Assembly: GCA_907164885.2 (NCBI GenBank) | Contig: OU015503.1 | Coordinates: 66,192,568-66,256,567, forward strand | Length of the DNA: 64,000 nt | From: Dolomedes plantarius | Lineage: Eukaryota; Arthropoda; Arachnida; Araneae; Dolomedidae | Direction of reading: 5' to 3' | Shown: positions 22,202 to 34,735 of the stretch, piece after piece | Numbering within the stretch: the first letter of the stretch is position 1 | Layout of the letters: each line of letters opens with the position of its first letter | The notes under the pieces: generated by a model | What the model saw: only the letters and a program-made list of their open reading frames with translations | The model's database searches: none | Told to the model about the DNA's origin: nothing | Program-made: the position numbers and the translations under genes

Positions 22202-23272
22202 GGTGGTTATAATTAAAACGCCATCCTACAGCGCAAACGGGTGAACAGAATGCAACGAAATTTTGTATATGGGCTATACACGAGATGCACTCACGGAATT
22301 TCGAAAAAAAAAATTGGTTCCAAAATGTCCACCAGAGGGCGCCTTTTTGGGAAAAACATGAAATTTAACACAATAAACGACCAAAACGGAATACAGAAAC
22401 AATATTAGCGTTTATTGACTAGTTTCTGATCACCTTGTCTTCGAACCACATTAAGTAAAGGTAAGGGAGAAACAAAAACAGTTCAGTTTCCAGAAACAAG
22501 AACAGATTAGGACGAAATTGCACAAGAGGATCAGTTGTTAATCGTGTCCAGGACGATGTAGGGAAAGCTTCTCCACGTCACCACCTTCATTCACCTGCAA
22601 AATTTCAAGTCGATGGACGTGAGCGCATCTCGTGTATAGCCAATATACGAAATTTAGTTGCATTCCGTTCACCCGTTTGCGCTGGAGGATGCCGTTTATT
22701 GAAGAAGTTTACTTTTAACCACCCACATGACAACGTCTGGTGTATCGTGATAAAAGTCTGGTGTATCGTGGAGGTGTTGCGACGTTGAATGACTTCAAGT
22801 TCTCCATAACGCATCATGTGCGAAGCCTCACAACTGATCAGTTACGATCTGCTGTTGAACACACTGTCCATCGACTTGAAATTTTGCAGGTGACTGAAGG
22901 TGGTCACGTGGAGCAGCTTTCCCTACATTGTTCTGGACACGATTAACAACTGCTCCTCTTGTGCAATTTCGTACTAATCTGTTTTTGTTTGTCCCTTAAC
23001 TTTACTTAATGTGGTTCGATGACAAGGTGATCAGAAACTAGTCAATAAATGTTAATATTGTTTCTGTATTCCATTTGGTCGTTTATTGTGTTAAATTTCA
23101 TGTTTTTCCCGAAAAGGCGCCCTCTGGTGGACATTTTGGAACTAAATTTTGTTTTTCCAAATTCCGTGAGCACATCTCGTATCTAGCCTATATACAGAAT
23201 TTCGTTGGTTTCCGTTCACCCGTTTGCGCTGCAGGATGCCGTTTATAGGGGAAGTTTAATTATAACCACCCG
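22200..23272 (+). mobile_element. Mariner-derived foldback element
   Basis: Ends CGGGTGGTTATAATTAAA and TTTAATTATAACCACCCG. Sequence 22340-22622 is an inverted copy of about 22860-23150. A further right-end copy lies inside at 22620-22728 (GCGCATCTCGTGTATAGCC to TTTAACCACCCA). The structure is thus left end, inverted 3' region, internal right end, transposase tail, 3' region, right end. No TA duplication can be fixed because the left side lies in a TA array. Confidence 0.8.
22740..22946 (+). pseudogene. Mariner-like transposase C-terminal tail
   Basis: 68 open codons with VYRGGVATLNDF, HHVRSLTTDQLRSAVEHTV and HRLEILQVTEGGHVEQ. This matches the usual final helical segment of DUF4817-type mariner transposases (a VYR...L...I...I...L...VE...R...GGHVE pattern). 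Everything upstream is gone. The last about 80 bp of this coding stretch is the part duplicated in inverted orientation at 22599-22622 and beyond. Confidence 0.7.
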
Positions 23273-23458
23273 GCATGACGCTCTACTTAACGACGATCCC
23301 TATTTAAAGACGATATTTCCCAGTCCCGGCCCCTCCGACGTTATGGGAAATGTTATTTTTTCACAAAATCTGTTTAAGGGCGATCTCTACTTAAGGACGA
23401 TTTTTCACGGTCCCTTGAAAGTCGTTAAACAGAGAGCCTAACTGTGTATATATATATA
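23273..23458 (+). repeat. Short tandem-like block, unclassified
   Basis: Two related phrases, ACGATCCCTATTTAAAGACG and GCGATCTCTACTTAAGGACG, each followed by TTCCCAGTCCC / TTCACGGTCCC. Looks like ends of an unidentified small element. A short TA run closes it at 23445-23458. Confidence 0.4.
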
Positions 23459-24461
<1,003 letters not shown>

Positions 24462-24462
24462 A

Positions 24463-25158
24463 CTAGCTGAAAACCCGCGCTTCGCTACGGAGTACATTGA
24501 AATTAAATACAACGGTCAATGTATGCAATTAATTCCCCCCCCCCCCCCCAAAAAAAAAAATATATATATATATTTATAATAAATACGACGATCAATGTAT
24601 ACAATTGATGTAAAAAAAAACATATTTATAAAAAAATCGTAAGGGATATTTTTATAGACAAAATAAAGTCCAATCGTCTGCCGCATTAGCAAGAAAAAAA
24701 TATTTTTTGTCTTTTTTTTTTTGGCACGTGACGATAAATTTATTTAAAGTACCAGAAAAAGAAATCACGTGATCAGCATTTAATAAATTAAATTCTAAAA
24801 ATTAATCTTTAAAAATTCACCAAAAATCAGGAAATGGAGTTAAAAATTCGAAAAAAATTTCATTTTGAAGGAATTTTTATGATCTTTCTCGTGATATAAA
24901 TTTTATAACCCTCAATGTATTATTTTAAATGCAAACGTAAAAAAAGTTTAAAAAACAGCTTAAAAATTTAATTTTAAAAAATCTAAGAAGAATTTTTGAA
25001 AAATCTTTCTTAGTGCACCCCTACATTATTAGAAGAATCGCCAAGCAAAATTTCAGCCCTTTAGGTCCAGCGGTTTGGTCTGTGCGTTGTATGTCAGTCA
25101 GTCAGTGAATGAATGAATGAATGAATGAGTCAGTTATGGAACTGTTTTATATATATAG

Positions 25159-25159
<1 letters not shown>
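24463..25159 (-). mobile_element. Non-autonomous Helitron, family Hel-1, copy B
   Basis: 697 bp. The plus strand starts CTAGCTGAAAACCCGCGCTT and ends ACTGTTTTATATATATAGA before T25160, with A at 24462, giving clean A/T target bases. It lies directly behind copy A in the same orientation. A C-tract followed by A-tract lies at 24535-24558. Confidence 0.8.

Positions 25160-25251
<92 letters not shown>
25160..25251. repeat. TA microsatellite
   Basis: About 85 bp of uninterrupted TA ending in TGTATGTC where the R1 3' half begins. Confidence 0.95.
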
Positions 25252-25254
<3 letters not shown>

Positions 25255-25435
25255 CAAAATTTTGACGCATTTTGGTTTTCAATTTAACTGTTTACTGCTT
25301 GTCCAAGCGATACAGACTGGGTTTTGCGCGCTGCTAAAACTATAACTCGCGAGGTACGGACGGACGGTTTTAGCGTCTGAAATTTCCTTTCCGGAGGACC
25401 ATCATGGAGGACCGTAATCCTATGTTAAAATTACT
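25252..25435 (+). repeat. R1 repeat, 3' half
   Basis: Starts GTCAAAATTTTGACGCATTT and runs to GACCGTAATCCTATGTTAAA. Same orientation as the 5' half at 18217-18328, which suggests one original R1 copy opened by 6.9 kb of insertions. Confidence 0.75.
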
Positions 25436-28400
25436 TTAATACACTATGATTCAAATTTTAGGTCACTTGCTATATGGAAAGGGATATAAAAATCAATCAG
25501 CAGTATCTCCTCGTGATTTATCCCTAGAGTAAAATCGAATCATAATTAAAAGCGTCGAATCAACCTGCATTTTTAGAGCTTGCGTAATGGAGTCCCATTG
25601 CAACGCTTTCCAAGAAAATACTGCTTCTAGAAGGTTTTAAACTGCAGCAGCTAACATTTACTTTTGAAACAGAATTAATTTAGTCGCTAAATTATTATTG
25701 CCGAACCCGCCAAATCGTCAGTACGCTCACATTTGCATTAAATTCACTGCGTGTTTGCTTTCCCGCCAGAAAGAAGAAACCAAAACGAATACAACGTGTA
25801 CACATTTGGGAAATAAAAACCTTAAGGGAACAAGGGACCTTCAATCTCTATCTTCTTTAATGTTCAATATTTTACTCTATATACCCCATGAACATAATTA
25901 ATATTCTTTTCTATGGCATTTAAGATACTTAGATTTCCCAAATTAGTATTTTGTGGAGGAATAGGACCTGCTTATCAAAAAATTCTTCAAAAATAATAGA
26001 ATTTTTCAAAAGGCTCCCTGCGTATTCTTTTTCTTCTGATATCTTTCAAATTTCTCAGAATTGTTATGTGAAGTATTTGTCACAAAACTGTGCATTATTC
26101 TTTGAAATCACAAACATTTTTCAAATTTTCAGATCATAAAATAAAGTAAAAACATAAAAAAAATAACATACAGAATAGAAAAAAAAATTATTTAAGACGT
26201 TAGATTCACATAAAAAAATTAAATGCACATTTATATTTACATACATATGGTAAACTTGTAATACAAAATTTAAGAATTTTAATTTATATATAATGCGCAT
26301 AGAGCATTTTGAAAAAGTTAGCATTTTTGAAATTTTTTTTGAAAAACGGGCATGATTCTTACAAAAATTCCTTATTTTCAATTCTAAGGATTTTCAATCT
26401 AGTAAAATAGAAAATTAATTATTCTCATTTTGTATATGGAGTTAAAAATTGAAAATTAAAATAATTCGAATCTGAAGGTCCCTTGTCCCCTTAAAGATCT
26501 GATTGTAAGGGGTACTTAGAATATGACAGAATTGTTCACTAGTCGGAATATCGGTGATCATTCATATGGTGGTTTAACAGTATAAAGTTAATCGTTACGC
26601 AAATGTCGGTCTGTAATAATTCACTGAGGAAGAGCAGAATAAATGGACTATCTTTTCCGACGAGTATACAGAGTCATCTCGTCACAGACATGTGAATTAT
26701 ACAGGCATAACCTCGAGTTTTAAATTTCAATGGAAATATAATTTTTTTAAAAATTTTTTGCTTGAATAAAAATCTTCTTATATATTTTCGAGGGTTATTT
26801 TAATAATTTTTTAAGAAAAAGATACCCCTACAGGTCCCTACAGGTCCCTGTAGATGGTGCCGCCTCTACAATATCTTCCAGTTAGTTTGGACTTTAATTA
26901 CATGTTTTTAAAATAAGAGAATATTAATAATTTTTTTTCTTTTCAAAAGCATTCAAATATACAAATTAAACAAACGAAGAAAAGTTAAAAGCATTTAAAA
27001 GCATTTAGTTTTGTTTACAGTATTTACTTGTGTAGTTCCCATAATTGTCACGAGATGGCGATACATTCCCATTCAAAGAGTTAGTACATTCTATCCTATT
27101 GACTTTCAGGGAAGTGTCACAGCCTGAAAAGTAGATTTAAGCTGCTGGAATTAAGTTTTATTCACACACACTCACACGCATGCAGACATACACGCACGCG
27201 CACACACACGCACACATACACTTATATTTAAAAATGTAAGAAAATACTTATCAACATAAGTTAAAATACCTCATATTGAAGCAGTTTAGAATCTTTTCGA
27301 TTTTGATTCAGAAAATTCCTTTTCTAGGTTTTACGTTAGTTTAACTAGCTGGGTCAACTAATACATAAATTACGAAGAAATCATGCCATTTTTGATATTG
27401 CTTCGAAATGAAAGTTCATTTGGAGATAATTTAATTAAACATTTCAATCCGCAATTGATCATTAAAGACCCAGAATTAATTATTCCTCATCATTTTGAAG
27501 TTATACGCCTGTGTCATTAAAGAATGTTTTTGAAGACATTACTTTTGCATATTCGGCCATCTCTTAAAAATACTGGAACCTTTCCATTTCTTATTCCCTC
27601 GACTTTATGCCATAAGTCTGTCTGATTTCCGAGCTACAGAAACATTTTTCTGAAAATAAAAGTTTTCTCATAAATAAAAGTTCCTTCTCTAAGGCAATAG
27701 ATGTCTGAAATAAAATTTGATAGTCTTAACGAAAATAACTGTTAGAATGAAACTTTTTTTTTGTATCTCGTGATATCACGGGTAGAGTATGTTCATAAAT
27801 AGGGTACTTTTGGGAGCCATTTTTGCTGACCAAAATTACAGACAACCACAGTTTACATTTTTGTTGCATTTTTTAAATCTAAAAGTTTTAGTATTGTTGT
27901 TGTTGTTATCGTGTCCTGGAACAGTGCAGAAGAAGCAAAATGAAAAAGAAAAAGAAAAAAGAATCACTATCCATAGAAGAGGGGTGCCAGTGACTCGAAA
28001 GAGGTTGGACTTTTATCAGTACGAGTCAACAGTTTGAGGTCGTCACTTGATACCATTGAATTCAAGGAGTGTTTTTATATATCACAAAACCAAAGCTCAT
28101 TATCACAATTTTAATTTGAAAAATAAAATATTTATGACATCAATTTAACATTGAAATTACGACTCGTACAAATTAAAGAATAACATGGATATCAAAAATT
28201 ACTAAGCAAAATACTTAACCGCGAACACAGAAGAATTCTTTTTTATGCTACTCTCGCATCGGGTCATCACGGTTGCCAAAAAAAACCTCTTCAAAACGGG
28301 AAATACAAATATTTTTAAATGTCGTCTGCGGCGGGATTCGGCTTCAGACTTGCGATCGCTACATACCTGTTGGTTTTTACTTATTATAGGAGAACCGTTT

Positions 28401-28439
28401 ACTTATATGACACTATTGTGAATTTTTATCCCTAAGGTG
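25436..28439. other. AT-rich spacer, no gene recognised
   Basis: ORFs of 60-86 codons (25698, 25951, 26121, 27789) have no known domain, no splice context I can defend, and low-complexity composition. A CA/CG-rich microsatellite lies at 27160-27222. A short GT-rich run lies at 27895-27912. A doubled ACAGGTCCCT lies at 26831-26850. Nothing else stands out. Confidence 0.5.
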
Positions 28440-28950
28440 TTGTTATCACTTTGGCAAACTTGCGTGTCTATATACTTTCTACTGTTTTAGAAGTTCGCCA
28501 AAATCTCTCTATATACAAATGTATGTATGCTCCAGTATAACTCTGGAACGCCTGGAGCAATTTCAGCTAACCTTGGTACACATATGACTTACAATCTGGA
28601 CAAAAATACTGTGGGGATACGACACCCCTAGCACCCTTAGGGGTGGAGGTGCGAAGGGGTGACAAGTAAATAATCGAAAACGTCTGATATTAGTGTCAAA
28701 ACCATAGTTTTTGGGGTCACTGACATGAATAGTGACACTTCCGATGCCGTTTAAAGTGCAAGTTCAGACCACATCGGCATGGGGAGGGGGTGAGAAGGGG
28801 GGGAATAAAATATCCAAAATGACCGAAATAAACCGAGATGTCTCAAATACCAGCGCAACGTCGGGCAAACAACTAGTTTCCAATGAAACAAGTGATTTAT
28901 CAACGCCTTGGCGATGTTTACAGAGGAAGAAAAAATAATAAATTTAAATA
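28440..28950 (+). repeat. Dispersed repeat R2, copy split by a Helitron
   Basis: 28440-28503 (ATCACTTTGGCAAACTTGCG, ending TTCGCCAAAA) continues at 28877 (TTTCCAATGAAAC, then GCCTTGGCGATGTTTACAG). Joined across the insertion it aligns with R2 copies at 40775-40960 and 40980-41145. Confidence 0.8.
28504..28876 (+). mobile_element. Non-autonomous Helitron, family Hel-5, copy 1
   Basis: 373 bp starting TCTCTCTATATACAAATG and ending GCGCAACGTCGGGCAAACAACTAG-type sequence (CTAG at 28873-28876), with A before and T after. The paralogous R2 copies read GCCAAAATTT across the same point, so the element is cleanly absent there with no target duplication. The interior resembles one unit of the repeats in 49.9-50.4 kb (ACACCCCTAGCACCC, CCATAGTTTTTGGGGTCACT, GCCGTTTAAAGTGCAAGTTC). 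The shadow ORFs here are not genes. Confidence 0.85.
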
Positions 28951-29952
28951 TCGAGCTGAGTATTTTAAATATTTTTTTTTTACTGTATTTAATCACAGAA
29001 AGTCAAAATGAACGTTCTGTCACTGAATTAATCAGACGTTCCGTATTCTTTCACGTCAAAAAGTTTGCAACTAAATAATTCTAAGAAAGCGAAAGAATTT
29101 TTTTTAAAATTCCTATATACTTTTTCGTGATACTTGTCGCGTGTGTTTGAGATCAGTGGTCGGCTTCCTTTACCATTCTATCGAATTTCCCTGAAACGAA
29201 AAGAAATGTTTAACTTTCATGGTAACTTCAAAAAATACCCTCTGCCTGGCAGACGATAAAAGTAAAAAAAAAATGCATGGAGGATGTTCCTAGCTTAGCA
29301 CTTCCAAAAAACAAATAAATAAATAAACAAACACGAAACTTTTGAGGATAACAAAAAGGCATGGAAAAAAATAAGTACAAAAGTGAAGAATAATTTTAAA
29401 ACGGAGACCATTTATCATACTTATCATCCTCTGTGGTGATGGTTTCGTCTTCGCAACTTACTATTTCTTTCGCAAAGGAACAATGAAATAAATGTTTGCG
29501 CAGCTTGGTAGGAAACAGCTGAATGAGTTCAAATCTGTTTGTAAATGATCATCAACATCTACTAAATTTGAATTTAAATTTGACGCTTGAAAACTACCAT
29601 TAAGCTATGGACTTTTTGTTGTCAAACCTTTTTTTTTAAAGTTTTTTTTTTTAAAATGAGTTCAAAACTTTTCGGGTTTTGTCTACAAAATATATTTTAT
29701 GGAGATTTTATAACCAGGGATCGTATAAGGTATGTATTCTAAAATACGTCATTAAGTCAAATTAAATGTTATTTTCATTTAATGAAAGATCGCCTTGTAA
29801 TGAATTATTTGTCTTTGCTAATGCTGCTTCTTTCCTAGTCTTCTATTTCGTGTTAGTACCGAGGAAATAACGTCACTCTCATCATGTTAAGTAAAGAGCT
29901 CGGTGAGCGAAAACTAAAATCGACCGAATCAGACAGCTGAGGAAGTTTAACT
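28951..29952. other. AT-rich spacer with an old dispersed repeat
   Basis: 29290-29540 belongs to the same degenerate family as 38420-38715 (ACGAAACTTTTGAGGA, ATTTATCAT...CATCCTCTG). No ORF of interest. Confidence 0.45.
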
Positions 29953-30304
29953 CGTTGTTGTTGTTGTTGTTACTTGGGCCATCTGGCCGGAATGTATTCC
30001 AGACCAGGTCGATATGCTTGCGGACGGAGGGGAGGGGCTCCGGTTTATAATAGCATCACGAGGGCCGGAGTCCGACTTAGCCAGGTGCCATTTCAATTTT
30101 GACAGAGCAACCCCAGGGTGACATATTAAGGGATTATACGTATCCCATCCAGTGACCACAAAGAAGGACTATTTGGCCTACGAATTTAATGTGTCCATAT
30201 CCGGCCAAGACAGTAATATATTTAATGGTGTTTGTCGGGCTTCGATCCGAGCACCCTCAGTACCAAAAGCCAACATGCTACCACTAGGTTACCTCTGGAC
30301 CTAG
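29953..30304 (-). mobile_element. tRNA-derived SINE, copy 2
   Basis: Minus-strand head begins near 30304. GTAACCTAGTGGTAGCATG is A-box-like, and GGATCGAAGCCC about 40 nt later is B-box-like (pol III type 2 promoter). The body follows, and the tail at 29953-29971 is an AAC repeat (GTT on the plus strand), a usual SINE tail. The first short ORF across it is a shadow. Confidence 0.8.
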
Positions 30305-30678
30305 TTTAATACGTTGAAAGTGTGACCAGCCTGTGTGAGTAAGACTGACTAGTCGGATAATCTAGGAATGAAATTTTAAACTCGAAAATTTTTAGCTTAA
30401 AATGATATTCGTTGTAAGTGTTATCCTTTCCGAAAGTTAAGGACTTCAAAGAGAAGATAAACGGAATGTACCTTTGTGATTGGAGTCGGTATGCAAACAT
30501 GTTTTAAATACTTTTCTGTGATACTAATATATAAATTGCTCTTTTATAGAGTGTCTTCAATGTCACACTTCTAATGTTACACAGTAGGCATTATCCCTTG
30601 GTATGTATTAATTTTTTTTAATTTTCTACGCCTGAAACTAAACATAGATTTCAAGATGCTCAGTTCTTATATTTTAAA

Positions 30679-32185
30679 CTGCCTGAATACCAGTGCTTCC
30701 CTACGGTGAACATTCAAATTAAATACAGCGTCAATGTATGCAATTGATGCCAAAAAATTATATATTTATAAAAAAAATTGTAACGGATATTTTTATAGAC
30801 AAAATAATGTAGAAGAAAATACTCAAATTAAATCTAATAGCACATACTAAAGAATATAGTACAGTTTGAGGAACATTTCTTTTCTGAATTTTAATATTTT
30901 TACTGTATTTTAATATTTGTCCAATCGTCTGCCGCATTGGGAAGAATTTTTTTTTTTGTCTATTTCGTTGTTATGCACGTGACGCAAAATTAGTTTAAAG
31001 TATAACAAAAAGAAAAGAAACCACGTGATCAGCATTTAATAAAATAAATTCTAAAAATTAATCTTTAAAAATTCACCAAAAATCAGAAAATGGAGGTAAA
31101 TATTCAAAAAATTAGATTTTAAAGGAATTTTTATGATCTTTCTCGTGATATAAATTTTATAATCCCCAGATTATTATTTTAAGTGCAAACTTTTAAAAGA
31201 GTTTGAAAAACAGCTTAAAAGTTTAATTAAAAAAAATCGAAGAATTTTTCGTTAATCGGAAGAAGTTGGGGCTGCCGCCAACTTGGCGATAACTTACTTC
31301 CTGTTATGATGTATCCCCTTTTCTGGTTACTCCTACAATTCCATCTGAATGCGCCTTTGATAGTGTTTGTTCAATGCTTTTCAGTTAGCCGTTTATTGCT
31401 ATGTTGGTTAAAGATGTCGTTTCTAAATATCAGGGGAGGATTTTGGGTATTGTTAGATGTAGATTTTCGCAATAGAGACTGGGAGGGGGGTGGGTACAGA
31501 AGGGGTTGTAAATGACGCACTAGTCCATGGTTTCTTACATTCGGATCGGATAATATTATTTGATTTTTTGTGGGATAAGCTTTGTTCTACTGACCTCTAC
31601 AGCCAGCGGAAGCTTTTTTTACTGTACTGCAGCCAGTGGTACGTAGCGAAGCCAGCGGCTGGGGATTTTCTGTAATATTCTTGGACGGATGCGTAACGGA
31701 GCGTAGCGGAGTGAAGCAAGGGTATCTGAGCGAAGCGAAGATCCCGTGTGCGCCTACGAGTTTCATAAAGCCAGCAGTAAGTTTGTATTTCAATATATTT
31801 GTTCTTTCTTGGTCGCCACATTTGTTTACATTTCGCAGTTTAAGCCTAACAGGTCTCCAAACAGGATTTTGGCGCCAAATTGGCGATGCCACCGTGTATT
31901 TTAAACTTTTAAAAACAGCAAAACAACAAAATATGAGCGGGGGAAAAAATCGCGGACTCAGAAACGCAAATTTGGCGACTTTAAAAAAAATCGCCAAAAA
32001 GTCGCCAACTGCCCCAGCTTCTTCCGATTTACCGAATTTTTTATAAAATCTTTCTTAGGCACCTCTACACTATATGAAGAATCGCGATGCAAAATTTCAG
32101 CTCTTTAGATCCAGCGGTTTGGTCTGTGCGTTATCTGTCAGTCAGTCAATTAGTCAGTTATGGAACTGTTATATATATATATAGA
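30679..32185 (-). mobile_element. Helitron Hel-1, copy C, interrupted
   Basis: The plus strand starts CTGCCTGAATACCAGTGCTT (terminal CTAG mutated) and ends TTATATATATATATAGA before T32186. The Hel-1 internal order is kept (CACGTGATCAGC, TTTCTCGTGATATAAATTTT, CCAGCGGTTTGGTCTGTGCG). Interrupted at 31250-32033 by another transposon. An extra segment at 30805-30910 is shared with copy D (44495-44580: AGAAAATATTC, GTACAGTTTGAGG). Confidence 0.8.
31250..32033. mobile_element. DNA transposon with 8-bp target duplication
   Basis: 784 bp inserted in Hel-1 copy C. Ends CGTTAATCGGAAGAAG and CTTCTTCCGATTTACC, inverted over about 23 bp (continuing TTGGGGC / GCCCCAGC). Target duplication GAATTTTT at 31242-31249 and 32034-32041. 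Eight-base duplications point to hAT or P superfamily mobilisation. Subterminal GGCGAC/CGCCAA motifs recur near the right end. No transposase is recognised; ORFs of 136 codons overlap on opposite strands in the middle. Confidence 0.8.
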
Positions 32186-33756
32186 TAGAAATGTTAATGA
32201 TAAGATAGCAAAAATTTTAATCCAAACCTTTATAGAATTGTTTTAATAAAAAATCAAACATTCTCTTTGAATTTTGCCATTTTAACCAAAATTGTGAATT
32301 GCGTATATGAAAGAGTTCATAAGTGATAATTTTTAACAGTTATCTGATTTCGGACTCAACATTTCTTTCCAGCTCAATATTTATCTGAAGTTATTTTAGG
32401 AAGTGTCAGTTAACTGAAGTTAATATAAATAAAAAATTTGTCTGTTAAGAATAAAATATTATATGGAGTTAAGAATAAAATATTATATGGATAGTATATG
32501 CTGTTTAATATTTACCAAGAAAACATGCAAACATACACTTGAAAAAACACCTCGAGGTAAAACAAACAAAAAAAAATGTTAAAGAAATCCTCCAAATTCG
32601 TGGAAATTTTTATAATTGAAGCCATTTATCATCCTCTATGTCAATAGTATGTTGCAGAACAATTTTGTTTTTTCGCACAGAAGAATAATGACACAAAAGT
32701 TTACATAACTTTTAATTCTGGAAAAGTGTGAGAGTATTAAAAATTATTTTTTAAAACAAAACAGCCGATAAATTTTTTTTAAGCATTTATATTTAAAAAT
32801 CATTACTGAGTAATTACAATTTGTGAAGATAGTTTTTTGAAGAAGGAATTCAACTATTAAATGACAATTAACTATTCCTTTAATGATTATCTGTAATTCG
32901 TATTTTTTATACAGTGGTTTAGGGGACAGATTTAGAAAAATTTAGACAGATTGAAGATGAAAATTCTGCATGGACACACGCACATCCACACGTACGCAAT
33001 AAGAGTTTCTAAAGCAGAGATGCCACTTTTTTATTTTCAAATTAAAAAATGGCGTAAAATTTATAGAATTCTTGACAAAACTTCTCTCAACAGCTTTGAG
33101 TTCAGTAAAACTTACAGACTCGGAGGAAATAATTACCTCTTTCTTAACTTATAGTACTGAAGAACTTGGGGTCAGAGGTGTAGTAAACCTTATTCTGTAT
33201 CAACTCATAGTAATGGAACTTATTCGAAGTTGCCATCAAAAAGCATAAAATTCTTAACGTGCATATGCAAACGAAATGAAAACGACAATATTGCAATTCG
33301 CAAGTGTGAGATTCACTCGCACGCAAATCGCACGAGATCAATGGTGGCCCTACAAATTCAACTGGAGTGTAGAGAGCCTAATAATAGTTTTATGAAGGTG
33401 TTACGATAAATGCAATTATAACGATAAATGCGACAGTTACGATAAATGCAATTACGATAATTACGATAATTACGATATTACGATTAACGATAATAACAAT
33501 AAATGCAATTATGCAGATGTATATCTGAAAAAAATACAACTAAAACTGAAGGACTATCCTATAGCAAAAGTAACCGGCTTCAATTTATTCTTCTATCCTG
33601 AGATCATACCACCCAACTTCTGTCGTCAAATTGCAAATTTCCCCCCTTCCTACCCCCCCACACACAAACACACACTTTTACTTCTAAGAAATTTTTAAGC
33701 TTAATATGAATCATTTGAGATACAGAAAAAGTGAAATCCTAGAATGAAAACAGTAA
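32186..33756. other. AT-rich spacer, old repeats
   Basis: A doubled ATAAAATATTATATGGA lies at 32450-32490. 32500-32720 belongs to the degenerate family of 38420-38715. An ACGATAA/ATGCAATTA minisatellite lies at 33400-33512. No gene. Confidence 0.5.
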
Positions 33757-34735
33757 CTTCTGAACCCGGGTTCGAATCTCGGACCTGACGGATGATTATG
33801 ACACCTGATTGTTGAAAAAATATTTCAGGTAGTCTCTTCTAACGAAACTACCCCGGGTTATTAACGCAGGATTACTTGTCGTTGCTTATCTCCTTTTTTT
33901 TTTTTTGACAAGGGGCTTCGCCCCTAGGCTCGCTACGCTCGCTCCTCTGTTATGGCTAATAGAGAGATACATAGGGGTGATTCTCGGGCAATGTAACAGC
34001 TTCCATCCATTTACTGTTGTCACCCTTAATGCGAAGGGCGTTTCATCACTGTTAAATTATCAGCTTTAAAATTCAATTAAAAATCGAAAATTTAAGATAT
34101 AGAATTGAAATGAGGTTTATATGACCAAGAAAGCTTTCAGCTTCCAGATGATGTAAATAATTTCTTAGTAAGATAAAAACTCGAGGAGCATCGATATTAC
34201 ATCCACATAGGGGACGATATTTCTTGAAAAACTGTGTTTCATATGAAAATAAAAGTCTGTTTTAAAATATTTTTAAACAAATGAGGCCTAGTTTGAAAGA
34301 GAAATGTCTGTAGTCTTAGATTGTAAAAAGATCAAAATTCTACGATCATTTTTTGGCGAGTTATCGTAATCTGAAGATGAAAAAGTCAATATTTTCCCAC
34401 AAAACAAACAATTTAAAAAAACTTAAAAGTCCGACGAAGATGAGACATGTCTTACTTTGGTCCCCCCATTTTTCTGCATCCATTGGTATCACTCTCGACC
34501 CCATACCCCCAGCGGTTTCGGAGGAGATAGCGTGACAAGCTTTTGACAGCGGCAGCGGCAGTTACTTTGTTTTAGAATAGAGAGATGCATTTTGATACTT
34601 TTCTGTTTAACTGTGTACGGCTACTGGGTTTGGCGCGCTGCCAAAATTATAACTTGCGACGGACTCAGAATTTTTTCTTTCCGGAGGACCGTTATTGAGG
34701 AACGTAATCCTACATTAAAAAAACTGCTATAAGGT
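33757..34735 (+). repeat. R1 repeat with tRNA-like head, split by Helitron
   Basis: Upstream part 33757-33908: CCGGGTTCGAATCTCGGACC is a good B box, then TTTCAGGTAGTCTCTTCTAA and the R1 5' half ending in a T-tract and GACA. Downstream 34586-34735: GCATTTTGATACTTTTCTG through AACGTAATCCTACATTAAA. Helitron 33909-34585 sits between them. This copy is the basis for suspecting R1 is a tRNA-derived SINE. Confidence 0.7.
33909..34585 (-). mobile_element. Non-autonomous Helitron, family Hel-4, copy 1
   Basis: 677 bp. Minus-strand 5' end TCTCTCTATTCTAAAAC; 3' end CTAGGGGCGAAGCCCCTTG (final CTAG changed to CTTG). Target A/T (T34586 follows on the plus strand). Nearly the whole sequence matches 37596-38266 in the opposite orientation. 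No coding. Confidence 0.8.

Noticed and set aside
31587..32046. 136-codon ORFs on both strands
   Set aside because: They lie inside a non-autonomous transposon and overlap almost completely; no transposase motif recognised.
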